Origin: Dethiosulfovibrio faecalis
Lineage (GTDB): Bacteria > Synergistota > Synergistia > Synergistales > Dethiosulfovibrionaceae
Assembly: GCF_021568795.1 (NCBI RefSeq)
Contig: NZ_JAKGUE010000017.1
Coordinates: forward strand, 1-60,995
Direction: 5' to 3'
Length of the DNA: 60,995 nucleotides
Part shown: positions 8,095-17,150 of the stretch, in pieces
Numbering within the stretch: position 1 is the first letter of the stretch
Layout of the letters: every line of letters starts with the position of its first letter
The notes under the pieces: generated by a model
Seen by the model: the letters and a program-made list of their open reading frames with translations, nothing else
Database searches by the model: none
Told to the model about the DNA's origin: nothing
Program-made: the position numbers and the translations under genes

Positions 8095-8126
8095 CGAGGG
8101 GGTCCGATACGACCCCCTCGTTTTTT
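8095..8126 (+). terminator. Rho-independent terminator of the solute-binding protein pair
   Basis: CGAGGGGGTC (8095-8104) pairs perfectly with GACCCCCTCG (8111-8120) over a 6-nt loop. Six T residues follow. Confidence 0.92.
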
Positions 8127-8154
8127 ATGGGAGACCGTTACAAAGTGGTAGCAC

Positions 8155-8183
8155 TTGCAAATCAATTGATTTTCGAGTATAAT
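8155..8183 (+). promoter_or_regulatory. Promoter of the GNAT gene at 8216
   Basis: TTGCAA (8155-8160), a 17-nt spacer and TATAAT (8178-8183). Transcription would start about 25 nt before the TTG start codon. Confidence 0.8.
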
Positions 8184-8215
8184 AACAACGCTATAAAATT
8201 GAAAGGAGTGGTTTT

Positions 8216-8752
8216 TTGTATTTAGAAGAAACTTCCAAACTGCCTCGCAAAGTCGTTGAAAATCTGGACGGAGACATCGGTAACCTGAAGGTCTATCTGG
8301 TTCAGGACTACAACGTCAACCTGTTGAAGAGAATGGTGAACTTCGGCCTCGGCATATTCGGAGATCTGGGTATGGACGAGTGGGGATTGGTGCCTCAGAT
8401 ACGTCACGGAAACGTCTTCGTCCTAAAAGAGGAGGACAAGAAGAGAATAATAGGCCTCGCCATTCTGATGAGGGACTGGGAGGATCTGGAGAAATGTTAT
8501 CTTTTCGACTACGCCATAGCCGAAGACCTTCAGGGTCAGGGGCTGGGCTATCATTTCCTCAGGGCCATAGTGAGGAACCTCAGAGACCAGGACTTCACTA
8601 AGATGGGGCTGACGGTGGATACGGAAAATGCTCCCGCCATAAAGCTGTACAAGGACAAAATGGGTTTCGAGATAGTCGGAGAGAACAAGGACGAGTATGG
8701 AGAGGGTCATCACCGTTATATCATGGAGTTGCCCTTCGAAAAGGTGAAATAA
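8216..8752 (+). CDS. GNAT N-acetyltransferase
   Basis: A 178-residue single-domain GNAT enzyme. The acetyl-CoA motif A appears as EDLQGQGLGYHFLRAIV in the middle, followed by TENAPAIKLYKDKMGFE, the usual motif B. The TTG start has AAAGGAG 7 nt upstream and a good promoter before it. The extended N-terminal ~60 residues are less typical. Diaminobutyrate or polyamine acetyltransferase-like roles are possible, but the substrate is unassigned. It stands alone between its own promoter and terminator. Confidence 0.82.
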   Translation: MYLEETSKLPRKVVENLDGDIGNLKVYLVQDYNVNLLKRMVNFGLGIFGDLGMDEWGLVPQIRHGNVFVLKEEDKKRIIGLAILMRDWEDLEKCYLFDYAIAEDLQGQGLGYHFLRAIVRNLRDQDFTKMGLTVDTENAPAIKLYKDKMGFEIVGENKDEYGEGHHRYIMELPFEKVK

Positions 8753-8810
8753 CCGAATAGGTAAACTACGTTTCGTCCTGTTTGGACGTTGCGATTTAAA
8801 ATTATATAAA

Positions 8811-8837
8811 GGCGGGCCTTTAAGGTCCGTCTTTTTT
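8811..8837 (+). terminator. Rho-independent terminator of the GNAT gene
   Basis: GGCGGGCC (8811-8818) pairs with GGTCCGTC (8824-8831), with two G-T wobbles, followed by six T residues. Confidence 0.8.
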
Positions 8838-8975
8838 GTTGCTCTAGGCACAGAATTAATTGCATTTTATTTGAATATGGAGGGTAGGATCAGGAACTAG
8901 CGGTGATTTCGGGAGTATAATCTGACGACTGCGCCGATGGTTTCGGCATCATATTTCGGGAAGGACAGTGTTGTC

Positions 8976-10958
8976 GTGGAGTTTCTGCTCTTGGGCTCTG
9001 TTGCCCTGTACTTTTTATCCGCTCTGGGTTCTTTGTCTTTCGGAAGGAGGTCTCCGGGAGGATGGATAGTGCCGCTGTCTTCCGTTTTGTCATCTCTCAT
9101 GGCGGTATTGCCCCTTGTCTCCGTCCTGGCCTGTGGATCGATCCTGGATTTCCGTGTCCCATGGGGTTTCCCCGTGGGGTCTTTTCACGTCCGTATGGAT
9201 ATGTTGTCCGGATGGTTCGTCCTCATCCTCTCTCTGGTCTCGCCGGCCGTGGCCCTCTACGGTAGAGGCTATCTCTCGAATCGGGGGGAGACCGTTCGGG
9301 GATCCTGGACCGGCTTTTTTCTCCAGATGCTCTCCGGCGGGATCTTCATGGTCCTGATCTCCTACGACGGAATACTCTTCCTGCTTTCCTGGGAGATCAT
9401 GTCCATGGCGGCCTTTTTTCTGGTGATGTTCGACCATCCCAGGGAGGAGAACAGGAGGGCCGGATGGATCTATCTAGTCGCGACCCACCTGGGAACGGCG
9501 TTTCTGTTCTTCATGTTCTTTCTGCTTGGAGCCAAGGCCGGTTCCTTCGACCTCGACTCCCTCTTAGGTTTGGGAGGTATGGCGAACCTGGTCTTTCCTC
9601 TGGCGATAGTGGGCTTCGGCGCAAAGGCCGGTTTTCTGGGGCTCCATCTGTGGCTTCCAGAGGCCCATCCTGCCGCTCCCTCCCACGGTTCCGCTCTCAT
9701 GAGCGGTGTGATGGTCAAGACCGGGATATACGGGGTCCTGAGGGTCCTTGCGATGGCTCAGGAATGGCCGCAGTGGTGGGGATGGCTGCTTCTGATACTG
9801 GGGGTCGCGTCCGGATTGGGCGGAGTAGTCCACTCGGTGGTCCAGAGGGACCTCAAGAGGCTACTGGCCTTCTGCACTGTGGAGAACATGGGGATAATCC
9901 TCATCGGTCTCGGAATAGGGGTGTTGGGCACGGGATACGACCGTTCCGTCGGGGTTATCGCGATGGGAGGAGCTTTGCTCCACTGTCTCAACCACTCGTT
10001 GTTCAAGGCCGGACTGTTCATGGCGGCGGGGTCGGTGATAAAGACCGCCGGAACCGGCGACATGGACTGGCTGGGGGGACTGTGCCGAACGATGCCGAGG
10101 ACGGGAACGGCCTTTCTCGTCTTGTGCCTCTCGGTGTGCGGATTGCCTCCATTCAACGGCTTTGTGGGAGAGTTCCTGATATACACCGCCTCTTATCTGA
10201 CCGTAGTGCCGGGTGCGATGTCCTCCGTGGGGCTAAGGATAGGCGGCTTCGTCGCCATCTCCTCTCTGGCCCTCGTGGGAGGTCTGGCCGCCATGGCTTT
10301 TTTGAAGGCCTACGGCATGGTGTTCCTGGGCTTTTCCAGGTCCGACGGTGCGGCTAAAGCCGATCCGGGGTCGGACATGGTCGTCCCCATGTCGTCTCTG
10401 ACGATACTCTGTCTGGTTCTGGGGCTGGCCGGTTCTGCGTCTATCCTCATGGCAGGCTCGGTTGCGACGGCGGTGCATCCTCTGGATCTTTCCCTTGGGA
10501 GTCTGACCCCTTTGGCGGAGGTCTCAAAGGCCTATCTGAACGTTTCGTTCATCTCTTTTGTCCTCTTCGGAGCCGGGTTCTGGCTCTGGAGGCTAAGGGC
10601 CCGTCTCCAGAGAGACAGGACCGTGTCCCTGGGGCCCGTGTGGGGATGCGGATACGGCAATCCCTCTGCCAGAATGCAGTACACCGGATCGTCCTTTTCC
10701 CAGCCCGTATTCGCGGCTTTTCGGTCCTTTCTGCGTTCCGAGGTGGCGGGGTCTCTGCCCGAAGGGTATTTTCCCGGGCCGTCCATTTTTCACGCCGATA
10801 CGAGCGGTGTGTTTCACCGATATTTTTACGGGCCCCTTTTCGGAACGGTCATGAAGGTGGTCGGAGAGGCTAGAAAGCTCCATCACGGTGGCACCCACCT
10901 CTATGTGTTCTACGTTTTCGCCGCTCTCGTGGCGGTCCTCCTGTGGAGTCTGAGATGA
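8976..10958 (+). CDS. Ehr-like complex, large antiporter-type membrane subunit (HyfB/NuoL-like)
   Basis: A ~660-residue multi-spanning inner-membrane protein of the Mrp-antiporter / NuoL / HyfB family, expected to carry one proton or sodium channel. The core motifs are clear (GFGAKAGFLGLHLWLPEAHPAAP cut short here, and LLAFCTVENMG). The C-terminus ends in the HyfB-like HHGGTHLYVFYVFAALV. GTG at 8976 is preferred because GGAAGGA lies 10 nt upstream and a TATAAT (8916-8921) would leave a normal leader; an in-frame ATG at 8937 has no ribosome site. It is the first of six tightly packed genes resembling energy-converting-hydrogenase-related complexes. Confidence 0.88.
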   Translation: MEFLLLGSVALYFLSALGSLSFGRRSPGGWIVPLSSVLSSLMAVLPLVSVLACGSILDFRVPWGFPVGSFHVRMDMLSGWFVLILSLVSPAVALYGRGYLSNRGETVRGSWTGFFLQMLSGGIFMVLISYDGILFLLSWEIMSMAAFFLVMFDHPREENRRAGWIYLVATHLGTAFLFFMFFLLGAKAGSFDLDSLLGLGGMANLVFPLAIVGFGAKAGFLGLHLWLPEAHPAAPSHGSALMSGVMVKTGIYGVLRVLAMAQEWPQWWGWLLLILGVASGLGGVVHSVVQRDLKRLLAFCTVENMGIILIGLGIGVLGTGYDRSVGVIAMGGALLHCLNHSLFKAGLFMAAGSVIKTAGTGDMDWLGGLCRTMPRTGTAFLVLCLSVCGLPPFNGFVGEFLIYTASYLTVVPGAMSSVGLRIGGFVAISSLALVGGLAAMAFLKAYGMVFLGFSRSDGAAKADPGSDMVVPMSSLTILCLVLGLAGSASILMAGSVATAVHPLDLSLGSLTPLAEVSKAYLNVSFISFVLFGAGFWLWRLRARLQRDRTVSLGPVWGCGYGNPSARMQYTGSSFSQPVFAAFRSFLRSEVAGSLPEGYFPGPSIFHADTSGVFHRYFYGPLFGTVMKVVGEARKLHHGGTHLYVFYVFAALVAVLLWSLR

Positions 10959-11875
10959 TGGACCGCCTTTTCGCACTGGTCGCGGTGGCCGTTGCACTCG
11001 TGGCGGCGCCCTTTCTCAAGACAGTGATAAACAGGACCAAGGCAGCCGTGGCAGGAAGGCAGGGGCCACCCCTTCTGCTTCCCTACAGATCTCTCGTCCG
11101 GCTGATGTCCAAGGGGGCCGTCTACGGATCCCAGACTACCTGGATCTTCAGGGCCGGCCCCGTCGTGTCACTGGTGTCCACGATGGGTGCACTCTGTCTG
11201 GTGCCCTTCGCAGGCAGGCCCGCCTTGGTTCACTTCGAGGGGGATATCCTCCTGATGGCCTACCTCATGGGAGTGGGGCGGTTTTTCACGGTCTTCGCTG
11301 CGATGGATACCGGGTCCAGTTTCGAGGGCATGGGAGCCGACAGGGAGGCCTTCTTCTCCGCCCTGACGGAGCCGTCGCTGCTTCTGGGGGTCGCGGGGCT
11401 CGGGGCTATAACCGGCTCGCTGTCCTTGAGCGGTATATACGGAAAACTCGGAGGATCCGCCTTTCTGGGGTCCAACCTGCCTGCCTTGATATTCATCCTG
11501 GCGGCTTTCGTGATAGTCTACCTGGTCGAGAACTCCCGAATCCCGGTGGACGATCCCACGACCCATCTGGAGCTGACCATGATACACGAGGTCATGGTGC
11601 TGGATCACTGCGGCATCGACCTGGCCTTCATAGAGTACGGAGGAGCGTTGAAGCTCTGGACCATGGGGCTTCTCGTGTCGGGACTGGTTTTCCCGGGAGG
11701 AACCGGCAGTCTGTGGCTCGACGTCCTCCTGTCTCTGTGCTGTCTGATGGGGTTCCAGGTTGTGGTGGGACTGGTGGAGTCCTCCTCGGCCCGTCTGAAG
11801 ATGGGGAGGGTTCCCCTCCTTCTGGCTGTGGCTTTCGTCATGTCCACTCTGTGGATTATGTGGGTAGTGAGGTGA
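10955..11875 (+). CDS. Ehr-like complex, NuoH/HyfC-like membrane subunit
   Basis: A 306-residue, eight-segment membrane protein of the respiratory complex I subunit 1 family, which joins the hydrophilic arm to the membrane arm. VENSRIPVDDPTTHLELTMI is the hallmark acidic loop of NuoH and HyfC. The ATG at 10955 overlaps the upstream stop in an ATGA junction and has GTGGAG 7 nt before it. It belongs to the 8976-16201 operon. Confidence 0.9.
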   Translation: MMDRLFALVAVAVALVAAPFLKTVINRTKAAVAGRQGPPLLLPYRSLVRLMSKGAVYGSQTTWIFRAGPVVSLVSTMGALCLVPFAGRPALVHFEGDILLMAYLMGVGRFFTVFAAMDTGSSFEGMGADREAFFSALTEPSLLLGVAGLGAITGSLSLSGIYGKLGGSAFLGSNLPALIFILAAFVIVYLVENSRIPVDDPTTHLELTMIHEVMVLDHCGIDLAFIEYGGALKLWTMGLLVSGLVFPGGTGSLWLDVLLSLCCLMGFQVVVGLVESSSARLKMGRVPLLLAVAFVMSTLWIMWVVR

Positions 11876-11882
11876 TCCTATT

Positions 11883-12518
11883 ATGAAGCAGCTTCTGATG
11901 GCTCTGCTTTTGCTGGTGGATCTCAATATGTTCGCCACGTCCAGGGTGGACAGCCTGATAAGATCGGCGGCTCTCCAGGGCGCCATCGTCGTCTGTCTGG
12001 TGGCGCTGTCGTCGGTCGGAGGGCTTTCCTCGGTGGAATTGGCCTTTCTTCTCGTGACTGGGCTGGTCAAGGCTGTGTGCCTGCCCATGGTGATGTTCAA
12101 GGCCCTCAGGTCGGTCGGTATCAGGAGAGAGCTGGAGCCCATGATAGGCTACAGAAAGTCCCTGTTCGTCGGGCTGTTCGCCGTGGGGCTCTCTCTGTGG
12201 ATCTCGGTGAAGCTTCCCATGCCTCCCGGGGTGGATGACCCAATGGGACTGTCCGTGGCGCTGCTCTCCATGATGGCCGGTATGTTCCTGGTCGTTTCCA
12301 GAAAGAAGGCCATATCTCAGGCGGTGGGATATCTGGTTATGGAGAATGGGATCTACTTTATGGGTCCGGCCGTGGCGGTACACCATCCTTTGGTGGTGGA
12401 GGCCGGGGTCCTGCTGGACCTTTTCGTGGGGGTTTTCGTAATGGGAGTGATTATCCTACATATAAGGCGGGAGTTTAACCACATAGACGTGGATAGACTG
12501 TCCGAGCTGAAGGACTGA
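11883..12518 (+). CDS. Ehr-like complex, HyfE/NuoK-like membrane subunit
   Basis: A 211-residue hydrophobic protein in the position of HyfE, which combines a NuoK-like core with extra segments. Hydrophobic helices cover most of the chain, with acidic residues inside the membrane part (VELAFLLVTGLVKAV). It ends in a charged cytoplasmic tail (VDRLSELKD). GAGGTGA sits 7 nt before the ATG, and the gap to the upstream gene is 7 nt. Sequence identity to named families is low by eye, so the call leans on gene order. Confidence 0.78.
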   Translation: MKQLLMALLLLVDLNMFATSRVDSLIRSAALQGAIVVCLVALSSVGGLSSVELAFLLVTGLVKAVCLPMVMFKALRSVGIRRELEPMIGYRKSLFVGLFAVGLSLWISVKLPMPPGVDDPMGLSVALLSMMAGMFLVVSRKKAISQAVGYLVMENGIYFMGPAVAVHHPLVVEAGVLLDLFVGVFVMGVIILHIRREFNHIDVDRLSELKD

Positions 12519-12524
12519 TTGAGT

Positions 12525-13973
12525 ATGATCTGGATTATAGTCCTACTGCCCTTCCTTTCCGGGGTGGTCGGTTTCGTAGCTCCATGGCCCTCGGTCAGGA
12601 ATGTAACTCTGGTTTCCGTCTCCCTCGTCCATCTCCTGGGGGTGCTGTCCATCTGGGCCGGAGGCTACGATCTTCCGGTGGAGGGGTGGATCGGCTGCGA
12701 CGGGCTGTCGGTGTTTTTCCTGCTGGTTACGTCTGTTTTGTTCTTTCTCGGCTCCTTTTCCACCTTGGCCTATCTGAGGGAGCACAGTTTCCCCAACTCG
12801 AGAGGGGCCTTCTCCAGGGAGTCCGCCTTCGTGGGCTCCATGCTGATGTTTCTGTCCACCACCACCCTGGCTATAGTGAGCCATCACACCGGGGTGTTCT
12901 GGATGGCCATAGAGGGTACCACACTGGTCACGGCACCTCTAATCGCCTATTGTAGGACCCCGGGAGCGTTGGAAGCGGCTTGGAAGTATCTTCTGATATG
13001 CTCCGTGGGAATAGCCATGGCCCTGGCGGGAAACACCGCTTTGGCCGTGTCGTCTCTTTTTTCCGGAGGACATGAGATCTCCCTGACCTTTCGGGATCTG
13101 GCGGAGCACGGAGGCGAACTCGATCCCCTGTGGCTGAAGATCTCCTTCGCCTTCATACTGGTCGGCTACGGGACGAAGATGGGTCTCGCCCCTATGCACA
13201 CCTGGCTTCCCGACGCCCACAGCGAGGCGCCGTCTCCCGTGTCGGCCCTTCTGTCCGGCGCACTGTGCAACTGTGCTTTTCTCGGAATAGCCAGGACCGG
13301 CTCCATCCTCACCGGTGCCGGTCTGGAGAGTTACTGGGGCAGCCTGACGGTGGCCTTCGGGGTCGTCTCCGTGATTATCGCGGGATGCATGATCCTGAGG
13401 CAGTCGGGGTTCAAGCGGCTCCTGGCCTATTCCAGCGTGGAGCACATGGGGATACTGGCCATAGCGGTGGGGTCCGGCGCCGGTGCCGGAGGGATCTTTC
13501 ACGCCCTCAACCACTCTCTGACCAAGGGGTCTTTGTTTCTGGCGGCCGGATCTGTCTTGAGCCTCTATCACACAAAGGCCATAGCCTCCATCTCCGGTCT
13601 GATCCGCGTGGCCCCCGTGACGGGAGCGGTCTGGATCGCCGGTTTCATGTCCATATGCGGTCTTCCGCCCTTCGGGACCTTCTTCAGCGAGATGATGATC
13701 CTATCGTCTCTGGGGGCAGGGGAAAGGTGGATCGTCATGGGGGCGCTCCTGCTGGGGCTGGCCATGGTGTTTATAGGAATGTGGAAGGCGGTCATATCGA
13801 TGGTGTTCGGAGAGGCCCCCTCCGGGGCGGATCTTCCGGCGGGGCGAGCGGTCGTCTGGGAAGATCTGCCCCCGATGATACTGTGCGGGGTCGCCCTGAT
13901 CCTGGGTCTTTGGACTCCGGCCCCTCTGTGGCGTCTCGTGGAGAGCGCCGCTATCTCTATGGGGGGGATGTAG
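12525..13973 (+). CDS. Ehr-like complex, second antiporter-type membrane subunit (HyfF/NuoN-like)
   Basis: A ~482-residue membrane protein of the NuoL/M/N family and the second ion-channel subunit of the complex. Typical motifs are GYGTKMGLAPMHTWLPDAH (~residues 208-226) and LLAYSSVEHMGIL, both carrying the conserved lysine and histidine region, and ALNHSLTKGSLFLAAGS. ATG at 12525 (AAGGA 10 nt upstream) and TTG at 12519 (4 nt upstream) are both possible starts. The gene follows its neighbour without a gap. Confidence 0.88.
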   Translation: MIWIIVLLPFLSGVVGFVAPWPSVRNVTLVSVSLVHLLGVLSIWAGGYDLPVEGWIGCDGLSVFFLLVTSVLFFLGSFSTLAYLREHSFPNSRGAFSRESAFVGSMLMFLSTTTLAIVSHHTGVFWMAIEGTTLVTAPLIAYCRTPGALEAAWKYLLICSVGIAMALAGNTALAVSSLFSGGHEISLTFRDLAEHGGELDPLWLKISFAFILVGYGTKMGLAPMHTWLPDAHSEAPSPVSALLSGALCNCAFLGIARTGSILTGAGLESYWGSLTVAFGVVSVIIAGCMILRQSGFKRLLAYSSVEHMGILAIAVGSGAGAGGIFHALNHSLTKGSLFLAAGSVLSLYHTKAIASISGLIRVAPVTGAVWIAGFMSICGLPPFGTFFSEMMILSSLGAGERWIVMGALLLGLAMVFIGMWKAVISMVFGEAPSGADLPAGRAVVWEDLPPMILCGVALILGLWTPAPLWRLVESAAISMGGM

Positions 13974-15449
13974 ATGTCTCGCTGTCTTGCGACCGGAAAT
14001 ATGGAGTCCTTTCCGATCTCGCAGGTCCCGGTACTTCCGTGGGACGATTTTCTCGATTGGATCGTGGACGGCGTGGTCCAGGGAGAACGGCTGATCTCCC
14101 TGTTTCACCGCCGGAACGATATAGTCTGTTCCGTTCTGGCCGACGATTCCCGGGGAAGCCTCTCCGTGGCCATGGGGAGGTTCGACGGTCGGTCCTATCG
14201 CGCCCTCACGCCGGTCTGTCCTCAGGCCCATATGTTCGAGAGGGACATGGCGGAGAGGGGAGGTCCCGTTCCGGAAGGCCATCCCTGGCTCAAGCCGGTC
14301 AGGTTCCCCAGAGGAGGGGCTCTCGGAAGCTCCGTGGGGGATATGGATTTCTACAGGGTCCAGGGCGAGGAGGTTCACGAGGTCGCTGTGGGACCCGTCC
14401 ACGCCGGGGTCATCGAGCCCGGACATTTTCGTTTTCAGTGCTACGGGGAGATAGTCCTTCACCTGGAGATATCCCTAGGGTATCAGCACAGAGGTGTGGA
14501 GAGGCTCTTTGAGGCTCCTCTGTCGGCGGGGCAGGCTATAGCGGCCGAGTCCATCGCCGGAGATTCTACCGCCGGTCACGCCGGAGCCTACTGCGGGGCC
14601 ATGGAGGCCCTGGCCCGGTGCGAGGTGGAGCCCCGAGCCCGGGCTGTGAGGTGCGTCGCCCAGGAGCTGGAGAGGGTCGCCTGCCATATCGGAGATATCG
14701 GGGCCATGGCGGGAGACGTGGGATATCTGCCAACATCCTCTTTCTGCGGGAGGATCAGGGGAGACGTGCTCAACCTGACCGCGTCCATCTGCGGCAACAG
14801 GTTTTCCCGAGGGCTTTTTCGTCCCGGCGGTGTGCTGTGGGATATAGACGACTCGATGGCGAAAGATCTGCTGAAGAGTCTCGCCAGAATCCGATCCGAG
14901 GCGGCGGACGCCGTAGGTCTTCTGTGGAGCTGCCCCACGGTCATGGCCCGCTTCGAGAATACCGGGGTGCTCTCTACCCTCGATTGCGACTCCCTCGGGC
15001 TGGTGGGACCTGCCGCCAGGGCCTGCGGGGTGACCCGTGACGCGAGGCATTCCTTCCCCTATTGGTCCTACCGTTATCGGCCGATAAGGGTGGCGGTCGA
15101 GAGTGGCGGGGACGTCCTGGCCAGGGCCAGGGTCCGGTGGTCCGAGCTGGAGAACTCCTTCGACTACCTGGAGGCCCTTCTGTCCGACCTGCCCAGATCT
15201 TCCGTGATGGTCCCGGCGGGAGAGCTAGAGCCTTCCTCCATGGCGGTCTCCATGACGGAGGGATGGAGAGGGGAGATAGTCCACGTGGCCGTGACGGACC
15301 GGACGGGGAAGGTGGAGGACTACCGAGTGGTGGATCCGAGCTTCCACAACTGGATCGGGCTGGCTACATCCATGAGGAACAGAGGGATATCCGACTTTCC
15401 CCTCTGCAACAAGAGCTTCAACCTATCCTACTGCGGTTTCGACCTGTAG
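13974..15449 (+). CDS. Ehr-like complex, large hydrophilic subunit (HyfG/NuoCD-like) without NiFe cysteines
   Basis: A 491-residue fusion of a NuoC-like N-terminal part (~1-140) and a NuoD / hydrogenase large-subunit-like part (~150-491). GPVHAGVIEPGHFRF and ISLGYQHRGVERLFE are classic for the family. In true [NiFe] enzymes two CxxC motifs hold the metal. Here the first position reads ESIAGDSTAGH (~192-202), with alanine and serine where cysteines belong. The C-terminus ends NLSYCGFDL instead of DPCxxC. The subunit therefore should not hold a NiFe centre. That separates it from group 4 hydrogenases and fits the Ehr class, whose electron partner is unknown. An RPIRV stretch near the middle is also hydrogenase-like. 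Confidence 0.9.
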   Translation: MSRCLATGNMESFPISQVPVLPWDDFLDWIVDGVVQGERLISLFHRRNDIVCSVLADDSRGSLSVAMGRFDGRSYRALTPVCPQAHMFERDMAERGGPVPEGHPWLKPVRFPRGGALGSSVGDMDFYRVQGEEVHEVAVGPVHAGVIEPGHFRFQCYGEIVLHLEISLGYQHRGVERLFEAPLSAGQAIAAESIAGDSTAGHAGAYCGAMEALARCEVEPRARAVRCVAQELERVACHIGDIGAMAGDVGYLPTSSFCGRIRGDVLNLTASICGNRFSRGLFRPGGVLWDIDDSMAKDLLKSLARIRSEAADAVGLLWSCPTVMARFENTGVLSTLDCDSLGLVGPAARACGVTRDARHSFPYWSYRYRPIRVAVESGGDVLARARVRWSELENSFDYLEALLSDLPRSSVMVPAGELEPSSMAVSMTEGWRGEIVHVAVTDRTGKVEDYRVVDPSFHNWIGLATSMRNRGISDFPLCNKSFNLSYCGFDL

Positions 15450-15466
15450 GAACTGGAGGCGATGTT

Positions 15467-16201
15467 ATGCTGTTAGATATCCTTCGTGTGAGGGCGAAAC
15501 AGGGTTTCAGGACCATGGCCTATCCCGACGGTCCTCCTCCGGCCCTGCTGGAGAGGTTCGCCGGACTGCCTGTGGTGGACCAGGACCGCTGCTCTCTTTG
15601 CCCGGGACACTGCCTTTCGTCCTGTCCGGTCGGTGCCATAGAGAAAAACGGATCTCTTACCATAGACCTCGGCCTCTGTCTTTTCTGCCGCGAGTGCCAG
15701 AGGGCCTGTCCCTACGGGGTTCTGTCTTTCGGATCGGACCACAGGCTAGGCTCCTCCTCCAGGGAGGGACTGATCTCCTCGGGAGACGGTTCGCCCCCGT
15801 TGGCCCTAAACGAGAGGGCCGCCGGGCTTTACGGGCAGGTCTTCTCCCTCAGGGTTGTCAGCGCCGGAGGGTGCGGGGCCTGCGAGGCGGACGTCAACGT
15901 CCTCAACACCCTGGCCTGGGATCTGGGACGGTTCGGCATAAACTACGGGGCGTCTCCAAGACACTGCGATGGCATGATCCTCATAGGTCCGGTCACTCCG
16001 AACATGGAGGAGGCCGTGATAGAGACCTACAGGGCCATCCCTGAGCCCAAGTTCGTGATAGCCGTGGGAACCTGTACCGTGACGGCCTCTTCCAGAGAGG
16101 ATTTTCCCGTTCCGGTGGATCTCTACATTCCGGGCTGTCCTCCCCATCCTCTGACCATCCTGGACGGAATGCTCCGTTTTCTTGGAAAGGTTAAAGAATG
16201 A
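15467..16201 (+). CDS. Ehr-like complex, small subunit: ferredoxin plus NuoB-like fusion
   Basis: A 244-residue iron-sulfur protein. Residues 42-82 carry two [4Fe-4S] motifs (Cys42/45/49/53 and Cys71/74/77/81), as in NuoI or HyfH. Residues ~125-244 are NuoB/HyfI-like, with Cys136 and Cys139 (GCGACE), Cys203 (GTC) and Cys224 (GCPP), the four ligands of the cluster facing the active site. The fusion replaces two separate genes of complex I. The start is ATG 15467 with GGAGG 7 nt upstream; the same frame is open further 5' but inside the upstream gene. So electron transfer is conserved while the NiFe site of the partner is gone. Confidence 0.9.
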   Translation: MLLDILRVRAKQGFRTMAYPDGPPPALLERFAGLPVVDQDRCSLCPGHCLSSCPVGAIEKNGSLTIDLGLCLFCRECQRACPYGVLSFGSDHRLGSSSREGLISSGDGSPPLALNERAAGLYGQVFSLRVVSAGGCGACEADVNVLNTLAWDLGRFGINYGASPRHCDGMILIGPVTPNMEEAVIETYRAIPEPKFVIAVGTCTVTASSREDFPVPVDLYIPGCPPHPLTILDGMLRFLGKVKE

Positions 16202-16228
16202 CCGCCGTTCCTTCGGGCTGCTCGAAGG

Positions 16229-16257
16229 TTGCGTAGTCCGGCTTTTGGAACTATATT
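16229..16257 (+). promoter_or_regulatory. Promoter of panC-panD
   Basis: TTGCGT (16229-16234), a 17-nt spacer and TATATT (16252-16257) in the 100-nt gap after the Ehr-like operon. Confidence 0.6.
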
Positions 16258-16301
16258 ATCACCGTAATTTCGGAGAGAAGAACCTCGAAGGAGTGGGTAC
16301 G

Positions 16302-17150
16302 TTGGTTTCAATTATACGCAAACCGAAGGAAATGTCGGCTTTTGTCCTGGAACGTCGCAGGGCGGGGCAGTCCGTCGGCCTGGTCCCCACCATGGGGTAT
16401 CTGCACGACGGCCATATGTCGCTGGTGAAGAAGAGCATGATAGAGAACGACGTCACGGTTGTCTCTCTTTTCGTAAACCCGATTCAGTTCTGTCCCGGCG
16501 AGGACCTGGAGAGCTACCCCAGAGACGAGGAGAAGGACCTGTCCCTGCTGGCCGCAGCGGGGGTCGACGTGCTTTTCGCCCCCGGAGTTGAGGATATGTA
16601 CCTTCCGGGAAACTCGGTCTATGTGGACGAGACCGCCTTGAGCCTCCCTCTGTGCGGAGGGTCTCGGCCGGGCCATTTCAGAGGAGTCTGCACCGTGGTG
16701 CTGAAGCTTTTCAACATAGTCCGTCCCGACAGGGCCTATTTCGGCATGAAGGATTATCAACAGCTTCAGGTGCTCCGAAGGATGATCCGTGATCTGAACG
16801 TCCCGGTGGACATAAGGCCCTGCCCTCTGATAAGGGAGGATGACGGTCTGGCCCTCAGCAGCAGAAACGCCTATCTGTCGGAGGAGGAGCGGAGATCCGC
16901 CCTGGCCCTGTCTCGGTCTCTGGCGAAGGCGAAGGAGGCTTTCGATGGGGGAGAACGCTCTGCATCGGTTCTGAGGGATCTGGTCCGGTCGGTACTGTCC
17001 GAGGAAGAGGCCCTCGAGCCTGAATACGTCGAGGTGAGGGACGCCTGCGAGCTGTCCGAGGTGGAATCGATCTGCGATCCCGCCGTGATAGCTTTAGCCG
17101 TCAGGGTCGGCCGAACCAGGTTGATAGACAACGTCGTGTTGGGAGAGTGA
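16302..17150 (+). CDS. panC: Pantothenate synthetase
   Basis: A 282-residue cytosolic enzyme that joins pantoate and beta-alanine with ATP to give pantothenate. Landmarks are [10 protein letters not shown] (29-38, the nucleotide-binding HxGH type), [24 protein letters not shown] and the flexible loop LSSRNAYL. The TTG at 16302 was chosen because AAGGAG lies 8 nt upstream and the length then matches the family. It overlaps panD, which makes the beta-alanine, by a TGATG-type junction. The two are probably coexpressed and translationally coupled. Confidence 0.96.
   Translation: MVSIIRKPKEMSAFVLERRRAGQSVGLVPTMGYLHDGHMSLVKKSMIENDVTVVSLFVNPIQFCPGEDLESYPRDEEKDLSLLAAAGVDVLFAPGVEDMYLPGNSVYVDETALSLPLCGGSRPGHFRGVCTVVLKLFNIVRPDRAYFGMKDYQQLQVLRRMIRDLNVPVDIRPCPLIREDDGLALSSRNAYLSEEERRSALALSRSLAKAKEAFDGGERSASVLRDLVRSVLSEEEALEPEYVEVRDACELSEVESICDPAVIALAVRVGRTRLIDNVVLGE

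Noticed and set aside
13130-14512. Long plus-strand frame of 460 residues within the Ehr-like genes
   Set aside because: It overlaps two well-supported genes in another frame and has the Arg/Gly/Ser-rich composition of an out-of-frame reading of high-GC DNA.
8976-16201. Group 4 [NiFe] hydrogenase or complex I operon
   Set aside because: The large subunit lacks both NiFe cysteine pairs, and there are no NADH-binding subunits and no separate NuoB/NuoI/NuoC/NuoD genes. The Ehr-like label fits better.
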